A stretch of DNA of 64,000 bases from Geosiphon pyriformis (Eukaryota > Glomeromycota > Glomeromycetes > Archaeosporales > Geosiphonaceae): contig JAAOMT010000134.1 in assembly GCA_016748015.1 (NCBI GenBank), positions 673,732 through 737,731 of the forward strand, in the 5' to 3' direction. Below the pieces are notes generated by a model that ran no database searches, was not told the DNA's origin, and worked only from the letters and a program-made list of their open reading frames with translations. The position numbers were made by a program, and so were the translations under genes. Shown one piece after another: positions 12,590 to 25,800 of this stretch; positions within the stretch are counted from its first letter, which is position 1; the number at the start of each line of letters is the position of its first letter.

Positions 12590-13555
12590 TGAAATATTAT
12601 TTAGCATAAAATTATAAAAATAATTTCTATTATTAATTAGCCTATATTATTATTTTAATTTATTACTTATTATCTTATCAAATTATTTGAATTATTATTT
12701 AATTAATAATTTAATTTGTATAATATACAAATTGTAATAATTGAATTACATAATATTTTGAACTATATAATATTTAAAGAATTTGCCAAAATTTACCGAA
12801 ATTTACCAAAATAATTAATAATTTACTGAAAGACTTAATAATTTGTAAAAATTATTTGTAGTTTACCAAAATGTATTTTTAGTTTAACAAAATAATAACA
12901 AAAAGAAAAATACAAATTTATAGACTAATATTACAACAAATTGTATAAAAAAAGAGCTTTTCTTTTTAAAAAAATATATTTAAGCTAAAATTATTTTTAC
13001 TAAAAATATCTTCTTTAGTATTTATACAAATTATTCCAACAAAAACTACATTAAAAAACAACAAAATTATAATTAATTTGCTTGAAAATTTTCAAATTTT
13101 AACTAATGTTTTGAAATTGACTAGTTACCAATTTCAGTAATTTATTAGTAATTTTAAGTCTGAACAAAAAACAAATCTTTAAACAAAATTTTTTTATATT
13201 TCTTTTATTTATTTATTTATTTACTTTTAATATATATATTAGAGTAGCTTATAGACAAAATTTTTGTAAAAAAATTAACTTTTATAACAAAGTAATTACA
13301 TATTTTTAATAAGCTTTCAAATAAATATTTTCTAAAAAAAAGTTAATTTTTACTACAAAGTAACTATACAAGTAATTAATATAGAATTGGCTATTTTACT
13401 TATAAGTTTAACAATTCAAATTATAGGAGATAATTTAAAGATAAATTTAGTTATTAAAGATTCAATAACTTTTAATAATTAGGAATTAACAACAAAACAA
13501 CAACAATAACAACATTCAAAAAAAGAGACCAAAAACTTTTAATAATATTGTTATT
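12590..13555 (+). repeat. 3' LTR
   Basis: Direct-repeat partner of 8020-8990. It begins TGAAATATTATTTAGCATAA and retains more C and G than the 5' copy, for example GCCAAAATTTACCGAAATTT where the left copy is more AT. It ends around AACATTCAAAAAAAGAGACC. No gene is present. Confidence 0.65.
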
Positions 13556-16500
13556 GTTATAAAGTTTGTGTTTATTTTATATATATATAAATATTTATGT
13601 TTTTTTATTTTATATAACAAAAAATCATAAAAAATCTTCCAAAAAATGATAAAAATATCTTATTCTAATCAAGTTTATCTTGTATTTTATAATTATTTAA
13701 AAAGCCAAAATCAGTTATTACTTTGTTAACTCTGTCTATATATATATTTCCAAAAAACTTAATAAATTTATTACACATTTTAATATATTACAAACTAGTT
13801 TTAAATAATACTATTCAATTAAATTATATATTTTACATATATTCTATAAGATTAAACAAAATTTTTAGTTTTTTTTCAAAATACTTTCTACTATTAAACC
13901 AATAGTAAATACAAAAAATTAAATTAAAGTATTCTTTAAAACCAAGAAGTTATCACTTTAAAAAACATTAAACTTACTATAAATAAATAAAATATAATCT
14001 AAGAAAATCTTAAATAAAATTTTTTTAATTATTTTAATTAGTGTAATAAATTATATATTTGTTAAAATACTATTTTAGTTGTAAAACTTAAGAATCATTA
14101 AAACTTATATTCTCTTTCAAAAAACTAGAATATTATTAAGAGTCAAATAAAAATTTAAAAATTTAGAAGGCATTCTATTATTATATTATTACAATACTTT
14201 TAAAATTTGTTTAATATATTAAATAAATTAATAGCTTTATTATTAAGCAGATCACTAATTATTAAAACCAATTTATTTATATTAATTTTTTTTATTACAC
14301 CAAAAAAAACATTTTTTTTATATAATTCAATAATACATATTGATAAAATTACAAATTAGATAATATTAAAAATATATTTTATTTTTTTGTCTAACTTATT
14401 ATAATTTTATTAATTCTAAATTTTATTTTATTTGATTTCAAAATCAACTCTTCTTTAATCATTAAATAGCTTAAAATTACTTTATAAAAAAACTATTCCA
14501 AAACATTTTTTATTATATTTTTTTATTATAACTAAAATTTTTTATATATTAGTTAATTATTTTTTTAATTAATATATATTTAGCTGTTTTTAATTTATAG
14601 TACTTAAATTTCCTATACTTTTTCTTAATTATTGACAAATTTTTAATAATATATATTAATTTTATATTATTTTAAATCATATTATTGATTCTAAAGTCTT
14701 TTTATTATAAATGACTGATTATTTTATAATAAAATTATTAAATTCAAGTCTATTATCTAAACTTAACTTTTTTCCAATTTTGATAACTAATAATTTTAAC
14801 TTAAAAAACTTTGACAATTGCTTGTTTTTTAAACACTTAAATTTATTGTACTAATATTTAAAAAAATTTCATTTGCTAAATTCATCATTATTTTTTTTAA
14901 TATTTCTTATATTTTATTTATATTATTAAAAAATTTTGTATTTACAAATCTACCTATTGTTACTAAAAGCTTAGCAAAAAAGTATTTTAGAAATATATTT
15001 ACTTGGTATTATCTATATCTTTAACCTTAAACTTCTAATAATTTTTGTTTGTTTATTTATAAACACTATTTATTTAAATATTTATGAGATTATTTAACTT
15101 AACTAAAATTATAACTGCTTTGTAATTGATATTAAAAAAGTCAGATATAAAATTAATTTTACAATTTATGATTACAAATAACAAATTTTTATTTATAAAA
15201 ATATAGTTAATAACTTTTTTAACTTTTTTCAAGTTGTTTTAAGTAAAAGTCTTAGTCAAAAAATATTTATTAAATAAATTGACCAAACTCAAGTCTAAAC
15301 AAAACTTGAAACTTGCATTTTTTTTAGATCTATTCTTATTGAAATCTTTACCCAAAACCATAAAAAAACTAAAATTAACTATTTTAACAATAAAAATATT
15401 AATTTTTAATACTTAATCAAACCTAGCTTTAGTGAAAACACTAATATACAAACTTAAAACTATAACTAAAAGTTTATTTTTAAACAAAAAATAGATTAAA
15501 ATAAGTTGATCTGAAATCTTTTTTACTTTTAAAATATATTAAGTCAGAAAATTATTCATAATAATAGTTATATTAACATTATAAAATTTTTTATCCAAAC
15601 CAGAAATAAAAAACTAAATTCCATTAAACTTGTTATAATTTATGACTTAATATTAAACTTTAACTTTGTATCTGTAATAATTAAAACCATGTTGTCAGAT
15701 TTCACATACCAATAAACAATGTCTTTTTGCTTAGTTAAATTATTTATGTTTTTAATATTACATATAACTACTTTCTAAATAAGATTAATTATTAAAATAA
15801 TAAATGTACTTAAAAATCTGAATTAGTACACAATTGATTTAATTTTATTAAAACAAAAACAATAAATATTTCATAAGCAATAATTTTTAATTTTAAACTA
15901 TTTATTTTGGTGGTTAAAATTTTAAAACTGCTTATATCTAAATCTAAATTCTTATTTATTACTATTAAAAACTAAGAAAATAACACTTATAAATTGTTTA
16001 AAACCATATTTGAATTCAAATTCAAATTTAAAACTACCAAATTAATCAAGACAAAAGATAGAAAAATAAGAGTTAGAAGTACTAATTTTAAACTGCTTAG
16101 TTTGTATACAATATTAAATACTTAATTAGTTAGCAATTCCAGAAACTATTTCAATAAAACCAACTAAATATTAACAGAAAATTTTTTTTGAAAAATAAAA
16201 AAAAATTCATTAAATTGTAAAGCACTAAAACAATAGAAACCAGAGAAAAAAACAAAATAAAAATTAGCAGAAATAACAACCAAAAAAATTATTTGTGCTT
16301 AAAATTTGCCATTAAAAGCAACAAATTAAGAAATAAAAACATTTTTTTTAACATAAAAGCAAAAATAATTGAAGACAATTATTATTTAAAACAAACTTTT
16401 TATAAATTTTTTTTAAAGTAAAAACAAAAGAAATCTTAGAATTATACTTAAAAAAGAAGTATTTAAAACATTCATATTTTTTATATTAAATCAAGTCCAA

Positions 16501-16769
16501 TTTAGCTTATAAAAGTTTTATTTTACTAAAAATTGGTTTTATACAAAGACAAATTTCAGATTTTTCTTAAATTCAAAACCAATCACAGTACAATAAACTT
16601 TATTATCAATTTTAAATAATTAATTAATTACATATGTTTTCTTATTAGCATTTTTTAATAAAGCACTTAAATTATAAATTGCCATTTTTATAAACAATAT
16701 AAACAGAAATACTCTAAGCTAATTTTTTAATATCTAAACATCATGATTTTTTATAGTTTGGCTATATAT

Positions 16770-16890
16770 ATTAAATTTTTTTTGATTAAAAATAATTATC
16801 TTAATATTAGCAAATTAGTTTAATTTGATTTGGCAAATTTTACTACAGCTTTTTATTATAATTTAATAAGTTATAATTGAATTAATATTA
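16770..16890 (+). repeat. Direct repeat pair with 6880-6990
   Basis: Shares ATATATTAAATTTTTTTTGA-like sequence and a GATTTGGCAAATTTTA block with 6880-6990, same orientation, about 9.9 kb apart. The element type is unknown. Confidence 0.4.
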
Positions 16891-18319
16891 TTTGATCAAA
16901 CTTAAAATAAGCTGTGACAATTATTTTTTTTGGCATATCTATAGAAATATTTTTAATAATTACAGTTTGATTCAAACAAAATTTTTGTTTTTTAAAATCA
17001 CTATTTATTTTAATGTTTTTTTTTGTTAATAAAACAGCTTTTTTTATGCTCTTTTCTAATGTAAATATTAATTTAATTATATATTTAAATTTTAAGAAAA
17101 TAGTAATTTCCTTAAAATTATTGACTAATAAAAATAATTTTTTGATTAATTATGTTTTTGCTGTTGTTAATTTGTTTTTTACTGCTAGAAAATTAATGTT
17201 TAAAACAAAAAAATTTTTAATAGCTACTTCTACTTAAGTTTTTACAATTTTGAGATCAATTTATTTTCTGTTCAAGAAAATATTAAGAGAAGATAGAAAA
17301 AGTTTAATATTTTCTTCTATTTTAAAATTAAAAAAACCAAAAAAAAATCATAATTTATATTAATATTCATTCTTTTAGTTTTAGAAATAATAACAGTTAA
17401 ATTCAAAAGAAACTTATTATTAATACCAACCAGAATACTACTGTTTTCATTATTACTAAACTTACTATTTATATTTAAATATATACTACTAAGATTAAAC
17501 TTGATTAGAAAAATATTTTTATTATTATTTAAGTATTTAATATTATTAAAAATAACTTTTTTTTTAAGAAAAAAAACCATCAGCAGAATCATAAAAAATT
17601 TTTTTGAACATTTTTTTCTTAAACAAATTACTACTTAAAACAGTTTCTAAGTCTATAACAAAAAGATTATTTGTTTGAAAAATATTAAAAGAAAATAACA
17701 AAAAAAACAAAAAAAACATGTTTTTTGAGGAATTTTAAATATAAAAGAAAAAAAAAGTTTTAATTATACTTATATATTATATAAATAAGATTATTAATTA
17801 AATAATAAGTAATAAAAATAAAAATAATATAAATTTTGTTTAATAACAATAAATATGAAAAAAGATACAAAAAATAGTTTATTATTAATTTGCTATTGAA
17901 CTTTTTATAATAAAAATAATTACACTAAAACTGATTTTAATTAATTACATAAAAAGAACTTTAAATAAAAACTTTTAATTAAAGCCAAAATAATGTTTTT
18001 TTAACAGTTAAAATCTGTTTAATGTCTTTTATATTAAAAAAAATAGTTTAAAAAAATGCTATTTATTTACTTTTATTTTTAAAAAAATTTGTTTTTTTAT
18101 TATTTTTTGCTTTAAATATAATTATAAAAATATAAAAAAAATAGAGTTTTTAAAATTTTTTAATATATATTTATATAAAATTACAATATTTTTAAAATTT
18201 AATATTATTGTTTTATATATATTGTTTTTTTCTGTTTTTTTATATATTATAGTATTTGTATTGTTGTTTTAAATAATACTATTTTAAATATTATTATTTA
18301 TATTATTATTATTTTATAA

Positions 18320-18320
<1 letters not shown>

Positions 18321-18354
<34 letters not shown>
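18321..18354 (+). repeat. ATT microsatellite
   Basis: A pure ATT trinucleotide run of about 11 units inside AT-rich sequence. Confidence 0.9.
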
Positions 18355-18355
<1 letters not shown>

Positions 18356-18669
18356 TATTATGTTTTAACAAAGTGTAATTCTATCAATGTTTAAATTATT
18401 TATTATTATTAGTAAACAAACAATTAAAATTAAATTAAAAATCAAACAATAAATCAAATCAAATCAAATATTTATATAATTAAAAAATCATATTTAATAT
18501 TTTATTTGAATTTTACAAAAATAATTAAAAATCATAAATAATAATAAATTATTTTAATTATTTTTTTATTTTTTATTTTTTCAATTAACTAATATTATAT
18601 TTTTTTATTTATATTATAAATTAATTTATAATATAAAATATATTAATAATATATATACATATAATTTAA

Positions 18670-18760
18670 AGTGTAGTTTAATATACACATATTCTGTTTT
18701 GAACACTGGTAATGCTTTTTTTATACACATAACCAGCCATCCGAATTATAAGTATGTTAT
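18670..18760 (+). repeat. Dispersed repeat family R1, copy c (short)
   Basis: AAAGTGTAGTTTAATATACA followed about 60 nt later by TACACATAACCAGCCATCCG. Both blocks and their spacing match the R1 copies at 1048, 5257 and 34380. The first block shows TTTAA where other copies have TCCAA, consistent with C-to-T decay. It marks the desert edge just before the ArfGAP gene island. Confidence 0.5.
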
Positions 18761-19539
18761 TTGATTTAATTAATTAACTAATATTTTTGTATTTTTTAAA
18801 ATCTTAAAGTATAAAATATATTTGTATATTGTTTTTAAATCTTTAATTAAAAATCGTATAAAAATATCAATTTATTTATCATACAACCACTTTGGATTTG
18901 GCTATCATAAAATTTTACGCTTTTTGATTATTTAACTGTTTATTCATTATGTAACACAATTCGCTAGTTTTATTTATTGGGGTAAGAAACAATTGGATAT
19001 TTAATATAACCCAAATCCTAAAAATAAAATGACTATTTTGAATATAAGATTTTGAATTAAAAACTACTTAAATTACATAAATAAGGTTACGGATTCAAAA
19101 AGCTATGAAGATGTAACATTATCGTCACCCTTACAGAACCCTTTTATAGAATCGCTCAAAGCAAGGTAAATCTAATCGGCTAAAATCAGCATTCCCAATG
19201 ATTAACTTTCAAGGGTAGATACTATCAATTGCGCACCTTCTTAAAACTAGAACACTTTAAAAGTTTTGTCATCACAACGTTTTTACACAACCAACCCTTT
19301 ATCTTTTTGTCACTATTTTTTTATTCTTTTGCAGCCTGCTCTTTGAGTGAAAACGAGACAAATTTGCATAGTAAAACACTAGAGGGCTTGGGTGTGTGAG
19401 AAAGACGGTTACACTTTGAGATAAATAGCTGGGTCTTAGTTTTGAGACTTGGATCATTTATTTTTTTTGAGGACTTTACTAAAAAAAATATATAAGTTCT
19501 TTGTTTTGCTTTTATTCTGTAAACTTTTTTTTGAAAAAT
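18761..19539 (+). other. Desert edge and ArfGAP upstream region
   Basis: Base composition changes here from extreme AT to ordinary gene-island composition between about 18.9 and 19.2 kb. No coding frame with gene-like content is visible. I see no clear TATA element close to the ArfGAP start. A small minus-strand ORF at 19321-19581 overlaps the start of that gene and is taken as chance. Confidence 0.5.
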
Positions 19540-22233
19540 ATGGCGCTGGATCGAGCAAAGAAAGTTGTGAACGAGAAACATGAACGTATATTGCTTGAAA
19601 TGACCAAACAGCCAGGGAACGACACGTGTGCGGATTGTGGCATTAAAGGTGTGTGTCTATTGATATTTACAAAAGCATGGAGGCTTTTATCTCTCTGAAA
19701 GTTGGAATTTTTTGGACGGATTTTTTTTCAAATTTGGTTACCATGTTTTGTCTGACCATTGAATAGTTTTTTTGACGGGTGTTTTTTCTTTCATTGTCAG
19801 CACCACGTTGGGCATCGCATAATCTTGGGGTATTTTTGTGTATCCGATGTGGAAGCATCCATCGTAAAATGGGAACACATATAACTAAAGTGAAATCGAT
19901 CTCTTTGGATTCGTGGACCTCGGAGCAAGTTGAGGTATGGTCGAACTTGAGATTCTTGGATCGTTTGAAAATTTGTGGCAATCAATTTAAATTCCTCATT
20001 AATTCAATGTTAATTTTCTCTGTATTTCTTGATTTTTGCGGTTAGAATATGAAACAATGGGGAAATCTAAAAGCTAATGCAAAATGGAATCCACGTCCGG
20101 AAGTTAATCCTGTTCCAGTTGATGCTTCTGATGGGTTAGAAACTCATTTTTTTTCCGTTTTCTTTTTGAGGTTTTCAATCTAAATTTAAAATCTTTGTGA
20201 TTTACAAACTAAAAGTGAAATGGAGCGTTATATTAGGAATAAGTACGAGAGGAAATCGTTTATGGATGGAAAGGTTTGAATTCAAAATCGTTGATACTAT
20301 TTTCTTTAGAAAATGTTAACCTATATATCTATCGATGTAAACTTTAGCCAATTCATATGAAAAGTTCATCATCATTATCATCCTCTCGCTCTACAACTGC
20401 TTCAATACTGTCACCAGCAAAACGGGCAGAACCAGTCGTTACGTATTCTGATCGAAATGATAAAGGAACCCATGATAATGCTTTACGCAAACTTTTAGAT
20501 ATGGGGTTCACAGATATGACTAGAAATCGAGATGTATTATCAACCACAAATGGAGACCTTAATGCCGCGATCGAGATTCTATGTAGGCTACCATCTGGTG
20601 GTGGTGGTAGTAGTAGTAGTAGTAGTAATAGTGGGGGTGGGGCTTCTGCTTCCTCATCTCCAGCAAAGCCTCCGACTAGCTTAAAATTAAGTCGCAGATC
20701 AACTGTAACCGACGATGAAAAATTAACCGCCATTTGGAATATGGGATTTCATGATGAATCAAAAAATCGTGATGCATTACGACGAACTGGTGGGAATGTT
20801 GAAGTTGCAGCTGCACTATTAAACGATGAACGATCAAAGCCATCCATAACCGAATCTGCTGTGAGTGTTTTCGCGCCGAAATTGAATAGCTCAAATGACG
20901 TAATAAACGGAACTCCGCAGCAAGATCAACAACGGAGGCAGCATAAATTGCCTTTAACACAAAAGCAATCGCAGGCCTCACTTATTACTGATGGTATTAC
21001 CAGCTCACCTCAGAGTTCCCCCCAATTAATCACGAAGCAAATCAATTCTGGAAATCCGGGTGGACTTGATCAAGGAACTAACAATCTTTATGGTTTGTGG
21101 AATCAAATTTACAAATAAGATTTATGTTAGCTTAAAAATCAAATAACCTGCAAATTTCTACAGGTTTGACTTTGCAACAACACCATCTTCAACAGTTACA
21201 GAATCAACAGAATCAACAGCAGCAATTTCAACAGTTACAAAATCAACAGCAACAGCAACAACAAATTCAACTTCAACAGCAGCAGCAACAACAACAACAA
21301 CAACAACAACAACTTCAGCAGCAACAAACACAACAATTATTACAACAACAACTTCAGCAGCAACAAACACTTCAACAAAACAGATTTGATAAAAATTCAA
21401 TACTATCTTTATATAACAATAATTCAAGGCAAAACTCAATATCATCCAGTTCTAGTGCTTTAAGTGGAATCAGTAGCGCTTCTCAATTCGGTAGTACCCC
21501 TGTCACTCAAAATCAATTTGGTCAAGTTCAATTTGATAGCCAATCATCACAACCGAATTTCTCTTCGTTTGGGAACATGCCTGTAAATGGCCTTGGAAAC
21601 AATGGATTTGCAAGTCAAATCACTACTCTACAAAATGGTTATGGTACGAATTCAGGTGGATTCAATAGGTCAAATCAAGGACTCACCACGCCGGTTTTAA
21701 ATCCGACAACAGTCGCTATGAACAATTCAAATACGGTAAGCATTTGAAATTCTTAATACTATTCTCCTTTAAAACTTTTTTTGATTCATGATTTTCACAT
21801 TTAGTCGATCGGTTTGGAGAATTATTTAATTAGTCTGGGAAATGGGCCACAACGACAAGATTCACGACCTTTTGCCAATACAACATCAATAGTAGGGACC
21901 CGATCGGGGAACACGACACCTTTTGCCGAATTGGTGAATTCTTTCGGTAACCTGGGAATGGGGACACCAACGCGTCAACCCTCATCATCATCTGGGTTCT
22001 TTGATGTACAACAACAGCAACGACAAACATCACTTCCAGTATACGGTGTTCCCACCCAACAAAACACTACATTTTCAAGTACCCAGACGAATCTGAATTT
22101 TCAACAAATTTCACCTGGTCCCGGTTTTGGTAGTACGCTAAATCAAACAGCGAATCCTCCAGTAGCAGCTAATAAATTTTTTCCGGGAACTGGCATGGGT
22201 GGAAACATCAACCATAATTGGTGGCATGAATAA
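19540..22233 (+). CDS. ArfGAP with two UBA domains and polyglutamine
   Basis: A GTPase-activating protein for Arf-family G proteins, acting in vesicle traffic. Model: join(19540-19648, 19801-19934, 20046-20134, 20216-20273, 20348-21092, 21164-21735, 21805-22233), 711 aa, all introns GT-AG and frame-consistent. The ArfGAP zinc finger has Cys30, Cys33, Cys50 and Cys53 (C-x2-C-x16-C-x2-C), with the arginine finger at Arg58 in [12 protein letters not shown]. Two UBA domains follow at about 173-212 (KLLDMGF) and 252-293 (AIWNMGF). A tract dominated by Gln at about 380-450 is coded by mixed CAA and CAG, and the tail is rich in Asn, Gln, Ser and Gly. Domain order resembles yeast Gts1, which has one UBA. 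The start is the first ATG before the conserved amino terminus. Skipping the splice at 21093 would end the protein at 21118. Confidence 0.93.
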
Positions 22234-22895
22234 CTTTTAATTTTTATTGACTTTAAAAATTAACCTTAAACTATGGGATATATTCTTTTTGAATGGAGGA
22301 TGTTGCACCCTTTTATCTAGATTTTGTGATAGAAATGCAAAAACAGACACTTCTGAAGATCCATCCAACTTTTTGGTTTATATAAAAAGGCAGAATATTT
22401 GATGTATTCACTTGCCGATTGGTATTTTGTACACATAATTTATAAATATATACCATAATTACACATTGTCACTAGATTTTTTTAATATAGAATTTGAAAT
22501 TTTGGTTTTTATTAAAATGTGTAGAGGTCTAAATTATTTTTGAATAGGTCAATAATAAAACATGTTATAGTGATCTTAAGATGAATGGGGTATCTGAGAT
22601 TACAAGGGTTATATAATGTTAATTCCCAAATTCAATCAGTGTTAAAACCCCTGAACAAGATTTCCTATCCCAAAGTTTGGGACCCATTTTTTTCTCAATA
22701 CAATAATACAACACTGTTGGCCTTGACTCTCGAATTCTCAAGAACCTGACCTAAATCCTCTAACTAGAAATATTATCAGTGTGCTTTTCAATTATACCTT
22801 GCAGAACTTGCACTCACGGATTCACAAAACTAAAACACTTGGACTTTTTCGTTAGTCGCAAAACTCACTATTATAAACGTTTTGGTAACTGTTAA
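22234..22895 (+). other. Intergenic region between two plus-strand genes
   Basis: Holds the ArfGAP 3' UTR and the bromodomain gene promoter. No open frame of note and no repeat was recognised. Candidate polyadenylation context is AT-rich sequence around 22430-22560. Confidence 0.5.
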
Positions 22896-25800
22896 ATGAG
22901 TAAATTTAACAAGAAAGGAAGCCAAAAGAACCCAAAGATTTCAGCAAATACCAAAGGACCTGCTATAGAGTTTGGAAATGATATAAGACATTTACCGGCT
23001 CAAAGCCTTAACACAACTGATTCCGTGACAGATACGAGGCCAGTAAAGAGAATTCGTCTATTCGTGAAGTCCAGAGAGACGACTAGCCCAGCTGATGATA
23101 ACGGTGAAGGTTCATCAAGAGGTACCTTGAACAATCATGTATCGCGATCGTTATCCGTTCCCGGAAATCAAGCAAATATCGATAAAACAAGCAAGAGCAC
23201 TGTCGAAGCCGTTCAATCACAAGATCGGAATAGGGAAGAAAAAAATAATGTGACTTCTGCCCCACTTAATGCCCATGCCGCCACTCCAAGGCCTAGATTG
23301 CGGCTAAAATTTAATATGGCCTCGACTATCACCCCAACTGAAACCAAGAAAACTAAAAAGTCCCACAAAAGGAAAAAAATGATGACTTCGGATGATGAAG
23401 CTGATGAAAAACGACTCGACCAGCCTTCTAAAAAGAGATCAAGAAATTCCAACGTTGAGATCAACCAAAAAGACGTGAATCTAGAAGACATTAATCTTAA
23501 TCACTCTTCAACACCAGAGTTGAATATCGAAATGGAGCAAATCAAACGTAGAGAAAAGGAATATAAAAAAGGAATAGAGAAGGCTAACTCAAAGGAAAAA
23601 GGTAAAGGGAAACTTGTAGAAAGACAAGAAGTACCTACAAAAGAAGGTGATGGAAAATCTGCCGCACGACAAAAGGGACATGGAGAAGAAGGGCATAAAA
23701 TACAAGAGGTAATTTCACAGGTTGAAGGAGTGGTGACTCGACGCAAGGCCGCTGCTGTCATATCTTCTTTAAGCTCTTCATCGACTCAAGGAAGTCCCGA
23801 AATACAGACCATAGGACCACTAAAATCTGCCAAAAGATCTAAACATACATCATCAAAATCCAAACCCGAGCTTGGGAACAGCGTTAAGGATAATTACCAT
23901 CCATCTGATGCTGTTAGAAAACCAAAAGATGAACTATTGAACTCAGCCAATAAGACTGAGTCAACACCATTGGCAACTAAAGCAAAATCCGAAATCGCTA
24001 AGAACGATGATAATCCCCCCCTATCCAATACCAATGGAAAATTCAAAGATCATCCATTGTTGAAATCAAGCGGTGGAAAAACTCCTGCATCTCGTAGTAT
24101 AAGTTCTCCAGTCGCTGATAAGACCCGACACCTACCAAGTCCAGGCATGCGAAAGATCGCTGTTCCAAGAAGGAAGCCAGTTCCAGCTCCTCCTAAGAAA
24201 ACAGAGCTTAGAACCATACTTCTGCGACTCATGGACAGTTTCGAAAGGTATAAATTCATCATGCAATTTACATGATTATACTACATTATTTTCATTATCC
24301 CTCAAACTCATCCTTTATTCTTGATAACAGGAAAGATCCATATGCGTTTTTCTTGGAACCTGTCGACACTACAGTAGTTACAGATTACTTGGATCACATC
24401 AAGAATCCCATGGATTTTACCACAATGAGACACAAAATTGACGATCAGATTTATAAAAATATCGATAGCTTCAAGGTAAGCGTGAAAATGAATAATGAAC
24501 GAATAAAATTCCAAGATGTAGCGTTTTACTAATCGATTTCCACATGTTAAATTTTTTTGCAGGTGGATTTGAGCCTTATATGTAACAACTGCATGACTTA
24601 TAACGCTCCGTCCACCCAATACTACAAAACTGCTGAAAAGCTTTTAAGGTTCGGTGAAAAGGCAATTGAACGTGAACGGAATTCTATCTTAAAGGAGGAA
24701 GCGAAGATTCAGGAATATCTAAAAAATGAGGAGGCCAAGAAAAAATATCAAGATCAAACTGAGGGTATAGGTCGTAATCAAGAAAATGGCGAACTCACTG
24801 CCTTATCCAGTATCGTATGTACTTTGATGCTACTCTATTGGATTTTGTTCTTGATGGTTATCAAAAACGAATGATAATAATTTTCTGATGCAGAACAAAC
24901 GAGGTAAAGGTAAACTGGTTAATTCAGCTACCTCGGATGCTCCAAAACCAGGGAGGAAAAGAAGACGAACCCCTAATAAATTTGAACTTGATGGCTCTCT
25001 TCGGCCACGTATGTTCTTTCTCCCCCCTCCCTATTTCTAGCATTTTTCTGCTTTTAAAATCGAAACTCATTACATGTTTCATTTTTAGTTCCAGACCACA
25101 ACGAAATAATATTTGATGAATCTTCATTTGCGGAAACACCCCTTCTAACTGTTATTGGAAATTATGGGGGTGTTAATCCAAAACGATTTGGTAAGCCTTG
25201 GCAAATTCTTTTATTTTCTAAATTTAGTCACCTATCAAAAAGTGATTATAAATATGATGTAGTATTCATGGGTTTTTTTTCTTCTATCCAATCTTGTCCC
25301 TTCATAAATCCAGCAACATTCCCTGATTATGGACCAACTGCCACCCTTGGGTCTGAACGTCTTATTCCGTTGGAGAACAGCGAAAACTACCATATGCGGA
25401 ATCTCTTAGGCGATCATGGGATGGCTTACACAAGAAGCCTAAAAGACTTTATTAAAGACATGGACGAAGATGTAAATCAGAAAGCAGACGAAATTCTAGA
25501 CGAGGTTTCTCTAGGAGCTTTCAGTATCGACAAGATGGTTACCCATTTCCTTGCCTCCGAAAGCACCACTCGAGGAAATAGCGTCGTAAATACTTGTATG
25601 GGTTTCGTTGATGTCGCGCGTGAAATTGACAAAATAAGAGCACGACAACGGGAAGAGGAATTGCAAAAACAAATCTCCGAAGCCTTAATGGACTTGAACT
25701 TCTTGGGGAAAAGCCAAAACATGGCTAATACGATGGCACCTCCAATTTGTGACACAATCAGTAAATTGCTGGCCAAAAATTTGGCCTCGTTTAAACAGTT

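Larger units (their letters stand above)
8020..13555 (+). mobile_element. Decayed LTR retrotransposon
   Basis: Two direct repeats of roughly 965 bp (8020-8990 and 12590-13555) flank about 3.6 kb. The left part of the interior holds a gag-like reading frame with several stops (10039-10380). The rest is AT-saturated and I cannot recognise protease, reverse transcriptase or integrase, so I cannot say whether it was Ty1/copia or Ty3/gypsy. The LTRs are clearly homologous but differ at many sites, mainly transitions, so the element is old or hypermutated and certainly dead. Orientation is taken from the gag frame. Confidence 0.7.
13556..18660. other. AT-rich desert with coding-like but stop-riddled remnants
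   Basis: No intact gene. Between about 15.2 and 16.7 kb several frames read like old protein sequence, with balanced residues and stops at positions where CAA, CAG or TGG codons are plausible ancestors. I cannot identify a family. Short ORFs at 17.0-17.6 kb are low-complexity. An ATT microsatellite lies at 18321-18354. Confidence 0.6.

Noticed and set aside
17013-17592. Two overlapping small ORFs of 74 and 91 codons
   Set aside because: Composition is Phe/Leu/Lys/Asn/Ile only, as expected by chance in AT-saturated DNA; no motif and no splice partners.
21158-21445. Minus-strand Val/Ala-rich ORF
   Set aside because: It is the antisense of the CAA/CAG polyglutamine exon of the ArfGAP gene; composition is dictated by the repeat.
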